In this document: positions 1 through 5,657 of the stretch, in pieces
Layout of the letters: each line of letters begins with the position of its first letter
How positions within the stretch are numbered: position 1 is the first letter of the stretch
NCBI GenBank assembly: GCA_002404055.1
Contig: DHIZ01000252.1
Span: 31,694 to 37,350, forward strand
Source: Chloroflexi bacterium UBA4733
GTDB lineage: Bacteria > Chloroflexota > UBA4733
Length of the DNA stretch: 5,657 nucleotides
Reading direction: 5' to 3'
Program-made: the position numbers and the translations under genes
The notes under the pieces: model-generated
The model's database searches: none
Seen by the model: only the letters and a program-made list of their open reading frames with translations
What the model was told of the DNA's origin: nothing

Positions 1-1338
1 CGGTCGGCGCTGCTCGCCGCCTGTCAAAGTCCGGCGCAAAGTAGCGGCGGCCAGCCGGCGGTCGTGCCGAAAGTCACGCCAGGGGCGACGCTGCAGTGGA
101 TGTACTGGGCAACCCAGGGTCCGTGGTTAGCGGCGAACCAGAAGGAGGCGGCTGCCTTCGAGACGCAGTACGCAGCCGAAGGACTCAAGGTCGCCCAGTT
201 GAACGTCCCGGCGGGTCAGCCGTTCCTGGACAAGCTGACGGCCATGACTGCCGGCGGCACACCGCCGCACGTGGCGGAGATCATGCCCTGGGACGTGCCC
301 CAGTTCCAGGCACGGGGCCAGTTGCTGAACCTGTCGTCGTTCATCAGTCGCGACAAGTACGACCTCTCCGATTTCTTCGCTGCCGGCTGGGACCAATATC
401 GCTATGCGCCCAACGGCCAGCCCATGGGCGCGGCCGGCGCGGCCGGCGGCGGCAACCTCTATGGCGCGCCGCGCGACTTCCCCACGCGCGCCCTCGCCTA
501 CGACGCCGATGCCTTCAAGGAAATAGGGGCGACGCCGCCGGCGGCCACCTGGCAGGATACATCCTGGACCTGGCAGGCCTTCCTGGACGCCGCGCAGCAC
601 CTGCTGAAGCGTGATGGTACGGGCCCCAGCGGCGTCGGTCGCTGGGCCTGGAACGGCCAGCAGGATGTGCAGCAGTGGCTGCCCTGGATCTACAACAACG
701 GCGGTGAGTTCGTCTCGGCCGACGGTCGTCAGAGCCTGTTTGACAATCCGCAGACCATCGAAGCCTTTCAGTTCCTGGCCGACCTGCAATATCGTTACAA
801 GGCAGCCCCAACGCCGGCGCAGCAGAAGGCGGAGGGGCAGTTGAATAACGTGTTCTACGCCGGCCGCCTCGCCATGACGCACTTTGGCCCGGCCAGCATC
901 GGCGCCTACCGCCTCGGCGTCAAAGGCTTCACCTGGGATGTAGCGGTCTGGCCACGTACCACCGGCACGGGCGCGGCGGTGGGCAGCGGCTCCGGCTGGG
1001 TGGCGCCTTCGGCGGCAGCCAACTCGGAAGCGACCTGGCTGTTCATCCAACACTTGCTGAGCCCGACAACGCAGAGCACGGATGCCGAAGCCGGCAGTGG
1101 TGTGCCCGTGCGCATGTCCACCATGCAGAACGTCTTCGTGCGCCAGCCGGCGCCGCCCAAGAATGTGCAGGTCTTCCTGGAGAATGCCAAGATTGCCCGC
1201 ATCGTGCCGCAAGTCCCCAAATGGGCCGATATGATGACGATCGTGAACCGCGAACTGAACATCCTCTGGGCGGGCCAGACGCCGGCGCGCGATGTCTGCC
1301 TCGAGATCAAGCGCCAGGTCGATGCGGTCCTGAAATGA
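1..1338 (+). CDS. ABC transporter extracellular sugar-binding lipoprotein (family 1 solute-binding protein), 5' partial
   Basis: The frame is open from base 1 and ends at TGA 1336-1338, giving 445 visible residues. The true start is upstream of the window. The first residues read RSALLAACQS, a lipobox (L-A-A-C) with the lipidated Cys at codon 22-24, followed by a Ser/Gln/Gly/Pro-rich linker. The mature protein is therefore about 438 residues, normal for the SBP_bac_1 family; a GTG at 64 is internal, not the start. Family-like stretches include the early YWATQGPW strand, a TAGGTPPHVAEI segment, NLYGAPRDF, WTWQAFLDAAQHL, WIYNNGGEFVS, a FYAGRLAMTHFGP segment and a C-terminal VNRELNILWAG segment. 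By family role it would bind a sugar or oligosaccharide outside the membrane and deliver it to ABC permeases, which are not in this window. A Gly/Ala-rich insert (residues about 142-151) precedes NLYGAPRDF. The ligand is not identifiable. Family call is confident; substrate is unknown. Confidence 0.9.
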   Translation, partial: RSALLAACQSPAQSSGGQPAVVPKVTPGATLQWMYWATQGPWLAANQKEAAAFETQYAAEGLKVAQLNVPAGQPFLDKLTAMTAGGTPPHVAEIMPWDVPQFQARGQLLNLSSFISRDKYDLSDFFAAGWDQYRYAPNGQPMGAAGAAGGGNLYGAPRDFPTRALAYDADAFKEIGATPPAATWQDTSWTWQAFLDAAQHLLKRDGTGPSGVGRWAWNGQQDVQQWLPWIYNNGGEFVSADGRQSLFDNPQTIEAFQFLADLQYRYKAAPTPAQQKAEGQLNNVFYAGRLAMTHFGPASIGAYRLGVKGFTWDVAVWPRTTGTGAAVGSGSGWVAPSAAANSEATWLFIQHLLSPTTQSTDAEAGSGVPVRMSTMQNVFVRQPAPPKNVQVFLENAKIARIVPQVPKWADMMTIVNRELNILWAGQTPARDVCLEIKRQVDAVLK

Positions 1339-1349
1339 GCCGGGCAGCC

Positions 1350-2795
1350 TCAGAGCGTGCCGCGAAAGAGTTGTGGACTGTCTGGGCGGAATGAGGGGTC
1401 ACGCTCGACGTCGCGCAGCCACCCAGCCATGGCCGGGTTCTGCTGTTCCAGCCAGGCCAGGTAGCTGGTCGCCAGTTCGCGGCAGAGCTCCGGCTGCTCG
1501 GACCTCCGGTCGTGCTGCTGCGCTGCGTCGCTCGGCAGATGGTACAGGCGCTCGTGCTGCGGGCTGCCCGGCCAGTACTGGTAGTTCCACTCGGCGGTGG
1601 TGATGGCGCAGGGGGTGATCTCGTTCGCCAGGATTGGGTAGCGGCTGGTGTAGACCACCTCCTTCCCTGTCCCGCTTCCATCGATGGCCGGCAAGAGCGA
1701 CTGCCCCTGTACGCCGGCCATCTCCTGGCCGGCCAGCGCCAGGATCGTGGCGGTGACGTCGGGCAGTTGCGCCAGGGAAGTCAGCCGCCGGCCGGCGCCC
1801 CGACCTTCCGGGAGCCGGATTGCCAGCGCCGTGCGAATCAGGCCCTCGTAGAGCCACAAGAGCTCGCGGAACGGCTTGCCCTGGAGCCCGTGGTCGCCGA
1901 AGTAGTGGCCGTGGTCGGAGAGATGGAGCACCACCGTCGATTCGCGGTAGCCCAGCTCGTCCACCTGAAGCAACAGCCGGCCCAGCCACTTATCCACCAT
2001 GCTCACCTCAGCGGCGTAGAGCGCCTTGACGTGCTGGAGCTCCGCTGCCGTCATGTAGTCGCTCCGCCCGTAGTTGGCATGCGCCAGCACCTCGCCGCTG
2101 TAGCCGGGGTCGTACCAGTCCACGTAGTAGGGCGGCGCATCCCACGGCTCGTGGGGATCGAATATGTCCAGCCAGAGGAAGAACGGTCGCTCGCGTTCCG
2201 CCTCATAGTGCTGCTGCAGCCAGGCCAGGCCGCTGCGCACCGTCTGGGCGGCATAGTGGTCCTCTTCGCTCCGCCAGTGCGCCCGATTGCGGAGGTGTTG
2301 CCGGTAGCCGGCGCCGTTGCCGCGCAGCTTCTCCGGCGCACAGCCAAGGTCGACCTTGATGCGAGGATCGACGACGAAGCGTTCGCCTTCCTGACCACGG
2401 TGCCATTCCCAGGCGCTGAAGCCGCGCTGCAGTCCATTGGGCACCTGATTGGGCGTGTCGCAATAGAACTGAGTCGCGTAGCCGGCACGGGACATCGTCG
2501 CGGCGAGGCACTGCACGTCCGGCGGTAAGGGCGACCAACCACGGTGAGGAAAGGTGTAGCGCCCGGTGTGGACATCATTCCGACTGGGCACCGTCGGAAA
2601 GGAGGCGGCGTAGGCGCGCTCGAAAACCGCCGCCTCGCTGGCAAAGCGATCCAGGGCCGGGGTGCGTGCCCCGATGCCTGCAGGCGATTGGAGCTGTCCC
2701 GGCATCCCAGCCTGATCGGACGCGCGTCGGTACCCGGCGACGTAATCCGGTCGCATGCTATCCGTCATGAGCACGAGGACGTTGATGTTTGCCAC
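1350..2795 (-). CDS. Sulfatase-like hydrolase (alkaline phosphatase superfamily) with Thr at the catalytic position
   Basis: The protein has 481 residues from a GTG start at 2795-2793. The frame stays open up to 2987, but the GTG puts the family's first beta strand (NINVLVLMTDSMRPD) at the N-terminus and has GGGAGAG just upstream. Superfamily marks: metal-binding D12 in TDSMRPD, TPALDRFA at 45-52, the nucleophile region FPTVPSRNDVHTGRY at 66-80, DPHEPWD at 213-219, SDHG at 293-296 (D294, H295 metal ligands) and GDHGLQGKPF at 300-309 with K307. Length suits the family. The oddity is T68 where C/S-x-P-S-R sulfatases have the residue converted to formylglycine. The usual GKWHLG segment is also absent (FYCDTPNQ near 110-117), and WHRGQEGERF follows at 131-140. 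No signal peptide is seen, so it is probably cytoplasmic. It may hydrolyse a sulfate, phosphate or phosphonate ester of an imported sugar; the substrate is unknown. It is divergent from the LacI gene and convergent with the binding-protein gene. Confidence 0.9.
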   Translation of the reverse strand: MANINVLVLMTDSMRPDYVAGYRRASDQAGMPGQLQSPAGIGARTPALDRFASEAAVFERAYAASFPTVPSRNDVHTGRYTFPHRGWSPLPPDVQCLAATMSRAGYATQFYCDTPNQVPNGLQRGFSAWEWHRGQEGERFVVDPRIKVDLGCAPEKLRGNGAGYRQHLRNRAHWRSEEDHYAAQTVRSGLAWLQQHYEAERERPFFLWLDIFDPHEPWDAPPYYVDWYDPGYSGEVLAHANYGRSDYMTAAELQHVKALYAAEVSMVDKWLGRLLLQVDELGYRESTVVLHLSDHGHYFGDHGLQGKPFRELLWLYEGLIRTALAIRLPEGRGAGRRLTSLAQLPDVTATILALAGQEMAGVQGQSLLPAIDGSGTGKEVVYTSRYPILANEITPCAITTAEWNYQYWPGSPQHERLYHLPSDAAQQHDRRSEQPELCRELATSYLAWLEQQNPAMAGWLRDVERDPSFRPDSPQLFRGTL

Positions 2796-2798
2796 GAT

Positions 2799-2805
2799 CT
2801 CTCCC
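2799..2805 (-). promoter_or_regulatory. Ribosome binding site of the sulfatase-like gene
   Basis: The minus strand reads GGGAGAG three bases before the GTG at 2795-2793; measured from the GGGAG core the spacing is five bases. This decides the start. The in-frame ATG at 2819 has no comparable purine-rich site in front of it and would add eight residues ahead of the conserved first strand. Confidence 0.6.
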
Positions 2806-2838
2806 GAACACTTGGGCATGCGGGCCCAGAAACCACAC

Positions 2839-2868
2839 CTGGCAACTCGCCCGCGGTGCTGGTAGTAT
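2839..2868 (+). promoter_or_regulatory. Candidate promoter of the LacI-family gene operon
   Basis: CTGGCA (2839-2844) and TAGTAT (2863-2868) form a weak -35/-10 pair with an 18-base spacer, each matching four of six consensus positions. The -10 occupies nearly the same bases as the minus-strand TATACT, so the two promoters overlap back to back. Transcription would begin near 2875, at the left edge of the palindrome, placing the operator over the first transcribed bases. This is the weaker of the two promoter calls. Confidence 0.35.
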
Positions 2869-2891
2869 AGCAGCAGAATCGATTGCGCAAA
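2864..2891 (-). promoter_or_regulatory. Candidate promoter of the sulfatase-like gene
   Basis: On the minus strand, TATACT (2869-2864) matches the -10 consensus at five of six positions. Weak -35 candidates lie upstream: TTTGCG (2891-2886, 16-base spacer) or TTGCGC (2890-2885, 15-base spacer). Transcription would start near 2857, leaving a leader of about 60 bases before the GTG. The -35 and spacer fall inside the palindrome at 2876-2897, so a bound repressor would block polymerase. The -10 is good, the -35 poor, and the promoter is a prediction by eye. Confidence 0.45.
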
Positions 2892-2897
2892 CGATTC
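2876..2897. promoter_or_regulatory. LacI-family operator (22-bp near-perfect palindrome)
   Basis: The left half GAATCGATTGC (2876-2886) and right half GCAAACGATTC (2887-2897) are inverted copies apart from one mismatched pair (A2882/A2891), so 20 of 22 bases are symmetric. The core is TTGCGCAA with a central CpG. LacI-family proteins are known to insert a hinge-helix leucine at a central CpG, and the neighbouring regulator keeps that leucine (L54). It lies 14 bp upstream of the regulator ATG and between the divergent genes, the usual place for an autoregulatory site. No second copy of the core was found in the window. The palindrome is read directly; its binding by this regulator is inferred. 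Confidence 0.75.
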
Positions 2898-2911
2898 GAT
2901 GGGGGCAAGGG

Positions 2912-3910
2912 ATGGCGACGATCGCGGACGTGGCGGCTCGGGCTGGTGTCTCCGGCTCGACCGTCTCGCACACACTGAATGGTACACGCTTCGTCGCCCC
3001 GGCGCTGCAAGCGCGCGTCCTGGCTGCCGTCTCGGAACTTGGCTACCGGCACAACGCGCTGGCGCGTAGCTTGCGCACCGGCAAGAGCGAGCTCCTGGCC
3101 CTGGTCATCCCCGACCTGACCAATCCCTACTACCCGGAGGTGGCGCGGGGCGTCCAGGATGCCGCGGACGACCGTGGCTATGCTGTGGTGATCTACAGTT
3201 CTGATCGGCGGCTGGACCGCGAACAACGCTTCTTGCTGAAGGCCGATGAGCGGCAGTTTGACGGCGTCGTCTTCGATCCGGCCGATGCCAGTCCGCAGAT
3301 CCTCAGCACGTTAGCGCAGTTGCGCCTGCCCATGGTCCTCGTCGGCTCGCGGATCGACTCGCCGGCGTATGATCGCGTCCTCGTTGGTCCCCGGGGGGCC
3401 TACGAGCCCGTTCGCCATCTGCTGGCGGCCGGACACCGGCGTATCGGCCTTATCGGTGGCCCGCCCTCCGTTCATGGGCGGCCCGCCAAAGCAACCGGCT
3501 ACATCGCTGCCCTTGGCGACGCGGGGATTGCGCCCGATCCGGCCATGATGGTCGATGCCGACTACACGCGCGAGGGCGGCGCGAGGGCAATGCAGGTGTT
3601 GCTCGGACGAACGTCTGCGTCGGGCGGACACCTCACGGCGGTATTCGCTGCCAACGATCTGATGGCGATCGGCGCGCTCGACGTCTTGCATGCGGCGGGT
3701 ATCCGGGTACCGGAGGAGATGGCGGTGGCAGGCTATGACGACATTCCGCAAGCTGCCTTTACCAGCCCGCCCCTCACGACGGTCGCGGTACCGAAGTACG
3801 AAATTGGGCGGCGCGCGGTGGGGTTGCTGTTGGAACGCATGCAGGACCCCGACCTGCCGCCTCGCCGTGTTGAACTCGCCAATCAGTTGATTGTGCGTGC
3901 ATCAGCCTAG
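2912..3910 (+). CDS. LacI-family transcriptional repressor with PurR-like DNA-reading helix
   Basis: The protein has 332 residues, standard for LacI/GalR regulators. The ATG at 2912 starts the classic MATIADVAARAGVS sequence and has GGGGG (2901-2905) six bases upstream. The helix-turn-helix covers residues 3-23, with recognition helix S16-T-V-S-H20 leading into TLNGTRFV. This strongly resembles E. coli PurR (TTVSHVINKTRFV), with His where LacI has Arg. The hinge is N48-ALARSLR55 with L54 as the expected minor-groove lever. The periplasmic-binding-like effector domain follows: LALVIPDLTNPYY (62-74), FDGVVFDP, AAGHRRIGLIGG, AANDLMAIGAL (246-256), GYDDIP (274-279) and the usual PLTTVAVP segment. 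It probably represses both divergent transcripts until it binds a sugar or product. The PurR likeness is limited to the DNA-binding region, so a purine effector should not be assumed. The ADPRH-family gene follows after 50 bp on the same strand. Confidence 0.95.
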   Translation: MATIADVAARAGVSGSTVSHTLNGTRFVAPALQARVLAAVSELGYRHNALARSLRTGKSELLALVIPDLTNPYYPEVARGVQDAADDRGYAVVIYSSDRRLDREQRFLLKADERQFDGVVFDPADASPQILSTLAQLRLPMVLVGSRIDSPAYDRVLVGPRGAYEPVRHLLAAGHRRIGLIGGPPSVHGRPAKATGYIAALGDAGIAPDPAMMVDADYTREGGARAMQVLLGRTSASGGHLTAVFAANDLMAIGALDVLHAAGIRVPEEMAVAGYDDIPQAAFTSPPLTTVAVPKYEIGRRAVGLLLERMQDPDLPPRRVELANQLIVRASA

Positions 3911-3925
3911 CCGGCGTAGCTAGGC
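3905..3925 (+). other. Small hairpin over the LacI-family stop codon
   Basis: GCCTAGC (3905-3911) and GCTAGGC (3919-3925) are exact inverted copies separated by seven bases, and the regulator's TAG stop lies in the left arm. There is no following T run, so it is not a convincing intrinsic terminator. It could be an RNA-stability or processing element that separates expression of the two genes, or chance. Confidence 0.35.
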
Positions 3926-3943
3926 AGCAGAGGGACAGGCGTG

Positions 3944-3951
3944 AGAAGGAG
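3944..3951 (+). promoter_or_regulatory. Ribosome binding site of the ADPRH-family gene
   Basis: AGAAGGAG at 3944-3951 lies nine bases before the GTG at 3961. An in-frame TAA at 3955-3957 bars any earlier start. The alternative ATG at 3991 has GGAGG touching it with no spacing, which is too close, so the GTG start is preferred. Confidence 0.75.
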
Positions 3952-3960
3952 CCGTAAACC

Positions 3961-5657
3961 GTGGAATTGGCAAACGCGACAAGCCGGAGGATGTCTCAGG
4001 TACTGCCCCCGGACTATGCCGAGCGCGTCTACGCCGGCGTGCTCGGCAAGATTATCGGCGTCTATCTCGGGCGGCCCTTTGAGGGCTGGCGGTACGAGCG
4101 CATCAGCCGTGAGCTGGGCGAGGTTGATTACTACGTCAACGACAAACTGAAGCGACCGCTGGTGGTGGCCGACGATGATATCAGCGGCGCCTTCACCTTT
4201 CTGCGCGCCTTCGCGGACTTTGGTGACGACCCGGACCTGACGGCGGAGCAGATCGGCCAGACCTGGCTGAACTACCTCGTTGAGCAAAAGACGGTGCTCT
4301 GGTGGGGCGGCCTCGGCAACTCCACGGAACACACGGCCTATCTCCGCCTCAAGCGTGGCATTCCTGCTCCCCGCAGCGGGGCGATCGCCACCAACGGCAA
4401 GGTGGTTGCCGAGCAGATCGGCGCGCAGATTTTTATCGACGGTTGGGCCATGCTCTGTCCGGGCGATCCCGAACGCGCCGCTGAGTATGCGCGACGTGCC
4501 GCCAGCGTCAGCCACGATGGCGAAGCCATTTACGGCGCCCAGGTGGTTGCGGCCATGGAAGCGCTGGCCTTCGTCGAGCCTGATCTGAATCGTCTGACGG
4601 ACGAAGCTGTTCGCCAGATCCCGCGCGACTCCATCATCTACCGCCTGATCGACGACGTTCGTGGCTGGAAGCGCCAGGACGGAGATTGGCGCCGCACGCG
4701 CGAACGGATTGAGGAACGCTACGGCTACCATCGCTACGGCGGAAACTGCCACATGGTGCCGAACCACGCGCTCATCCATCTCGGGCTCCAGTACGGTGCG
4801 CCTGACTTCGGTCGCGCCTTGCTGATCACCAACACCAGCGGCTGGGACACCGACTGCAACAGCGGCAACGTTGGTTGCCTGCTCGGCATTCGCGGCGGCC
4901 TCGCCGCTTTTGCCGGCGACAAGGATTGGCGTGGGCCGGTGGCTGATCGGCTCTTCCTCAGTTCCGCCGATGGCGGACGGGCCATCACCGACGCGGTCGC
5001 CGAGACCGGACGCATCGTGACCACCGCGCACCATCTCCGAGGCTTGCATGCGGCGGCCCCAAAGGGTGGCGCCCGGTTTCACTTCTCCTTTCCGGGGAGC
5101 GTTCAGGGCTGGCGCAGCGGCGCGCCAGGGGAGTCGGACGGGACGATTCCGCCCGTCATCCGGCTTGAGAACGTCCAGGGCCACAGCAGCGCCGGCAGCC
5201 GAAGCCTCGCCATCCACATGGCGCACGTTAACGCGCACGACCACGCCAGGGCCGGCGCCCCAACCTTTGTGCCGCCGGAAGCCCTGGCCCAGAGCGGCTA
5301 CCATCTGGAAGCGTCGCCGACGCTGTACGGCGGGCAGACGATTCGGGCCCAGGTCCTGGTGGGAGACGGCTTTCCAGCGGTTGGGACGATTCGTCTCTAC
5401 GTCGGTCGCTATGGCGAGGGCGACCTACCCACACCTCGACAAGAGATCCTGCTCGGACCCGCCACCGCAATTGTTTCCGGTGCAGTCGCCCTCCTCGAAT
5501 GGACCTTGGCGGATGGCGATGGGCGGCCGATCTTCGAGGTAGGGCTGGACCTCAGCGCAGCCGTGGGCTGGAGCGGGACCATCTACCTGGACTGGCTCGA
5601 TTGGTCCGGCACGCCAAAGATCGTTTGGAGCGCGCCACGCGGGGGCTGGCCTGCCAG
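3961..5657 (+). CDS. ADP-ribosylglycohydrolase (ADPRH/DraG)-family protein with beta-rich carbohydrate-binding-like C-terminal region, 3' partial
   Basis: The frame is open from GTG 3961 through the last base, giving 565 residues with no stop. ADPRH-fold marks: GVLGKIIGVYLGRPFEG at 26-42, acidic ADDD at 70-73, WWGGLGNSTEH at 114-124, SHDGEAIYGAQ at 184-194, and the C-terminal metal motif WDTDCNSGN at 295-303 followed by VGCLLGIRGG. Known relatives (DraG, ARH1, ARH3) are helical proteins with two metal ions that cleave ADP-ribose linkages. Here the usual TDDT is ADDD and the usual DTDT is DTDC, so the substrate may differ. Residues about 372-550 look like a beta-sandwich, with FHFSFPG, NVQGHSSAGSRSLAIH, TIRAQVLVGD and GTIYLDWLDWSG resembling carbohydrate-binding modules. 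This makes the chain far longer than a lone ADPRH domain of about 300-350 residues. No signal peptide is visible, so a cytoplasmic site is likely. It follows the LacI gene by 50 bp, probably in one operon. Family confident; reaction unknown. Confidence 0.9.
   Translation, partial: MELANATSRRMSQVLPPDYAERVYAGVLGKIIGVYLGRPFEGWRYERISRELGEVDYYVNDKLKRPLVVADDDISGAFTFLRAFADFGDDPDLTAEQIGQTWLNYLVEQKTVLWWGGLGNSTEHTAYLRLKRGIPAPRSGAIATNGKVVAEQIGAQIFIDGWAMLCPGDPERAAEYARRAASVSHDGEAIYGAQVVAAMEALAFVEPDLNRLTDEAVRQIPRDSIIYRLIDDVRGWKRQDGDWRRTRERIEERYGYHRYGGNCHMVPNHALIHLGLQYGAPDFGRALLITNTSGWDTDCNSGNVGCLLGIRGGLAAFAGDKDWRGPVADRLFLSSADGGRAITDAVAETGRIVTTAHHLRGLHAAAPKGGARFHFSFPGSVQGWRSGAPGESDGTIPPVIRLENVQGHSSAGSRSLAIHMAHVNAHDHARAGAPTFVPPEALAQSGYHLEASPTLYGGQTIRAQVLVGDGFPAVGTIRLYVGRYGEGDLPTPRQEILLGPATAIVSGAVALLEWTLADGDGRPIFEVGLDLSAAVGWSGTIYLDWLDWSGTPKIVWSAPRGGWPA

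Noticed and set aside
64..66. GTG at 64 as the start of the binding protein
   Set aside because: The same frame is open back to base 1 and encodes a lipobox at residues 5-8, so translation begins upstream of the window.
127..1212. Minus-strand open frame of 361 codons opposite the binding-protein gene
   Set aside because: The translation is Arg/Gly/Ala/His-rich without motifs, while the plus strand encodes a typical solute-binding protein.
1512..2528. Plus-strand open frame of 338 codons opposite the sulfatase-like gene
   Set aside because: It is antisense to conserved sulfatase-family motifs (SDHG, DPHEPWD), and its own translation is low-complexity with no family signature.
2789..2911. 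N-terminal extension of the LacI-family protein from 2789
   Set aside because: The MATIADVA start at 2912 is the family's normal N-terminus with a ribosome binding site, and the extension would cover the operator and promoters.
2796..2987. N-terminal extension of the sulfatase-like protein up to 2987
   Set aside because: It would run through the divergent promoter region and into the LacI helix-turn-helix; the added residues are not family-like, and GTG 2795 has a ribosome binding site.
3991..3993. ATG at 3991 as the start of the ADPRH-family gene
   Set aside because: The GGAGG before it has zero spacing, whereas GTG 3961 has AGAAGGAG at nine bases. It remains possible and would remove only ten residues.
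3907..5304. Long minus-strand open frame of 465 codons opposite the ADPRH-family gene
   Set aside because: It is a shadow: the plus strand carries clear ADPRH motifs over the same bases, the minus translation has no recognisable motif, and such long antisense frames are common in GC-rich DNA.

Overview
The window is about 5.7 kb of GC-rich bacterial DNA, almost fully coding. It carries part of a carbohydrate uptake and breakdown locus. The high GC content, GTG starts, the lipoprotein-type sugar-binding protein, and the set of LacI regulator, sulfatase-like hydrolase and large ADP-ribosylglycohydrolase-family protein resemble Chloroflexota (or less likely Actinomycetota) sugar loci. That taxonomic call is inference from gene style, not from a marker gene.

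Layout: (1) Bases 1-1338, + strand: 3' part of a gene for an ABC-transporter family 1 extracellular solute-binding lipoprotein. The window opens inside the signal peptide, just before a clear lipobox. (2) Bases 1350-2795, - strand, convergent with gene 1 and only 11 bp away: a cytoplasmic sulfatase-like hydrolase of the alkaline phosphatase superfamily. The position normally held by the formylglycine-forming Cys or Ser is Thr. (3) Bases 2796-2911: a 116-bp divergent intergenic region with a near-perfect 22-bp palindrome (2876-2897) and -10-like elements facing both ways. (4) Bases 2912-3910, + strand: a LacI-family repressor with a PurR-like DNA-reading helix. (5) Bases 3911-3960: a short gap with a small hairpin and a good ribosome binding site. 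(6) Bases 3961-5657, + strand, running off the window: an ADP-ribosylglycohydrolase (ADPRH/DraG)-family protein followed by a beta-rich, carbohydrate-binding-like C-terminal region.

How they may work together (inference): the lipoprotein captures a sugar or glycoconjugate for import by permeases encoded outside the window. The LacI-type protein senses that compound or a product. It would sit on one operator placed to control both the sulfatase-like gene and its own operon with the ADPRH gene. The two hydrolases have no visible export signal, so they would act on imported material in the cytoplasm, one on an ester (sulfate or phosphate) and the other on a glycosidic-type bond. The substrate cannot be read from the sequence.

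No RNA genes, mobile elements, CRISPR arrays or pseudogenes were seen, and no stretch longer than 116 bp lacks a gene.
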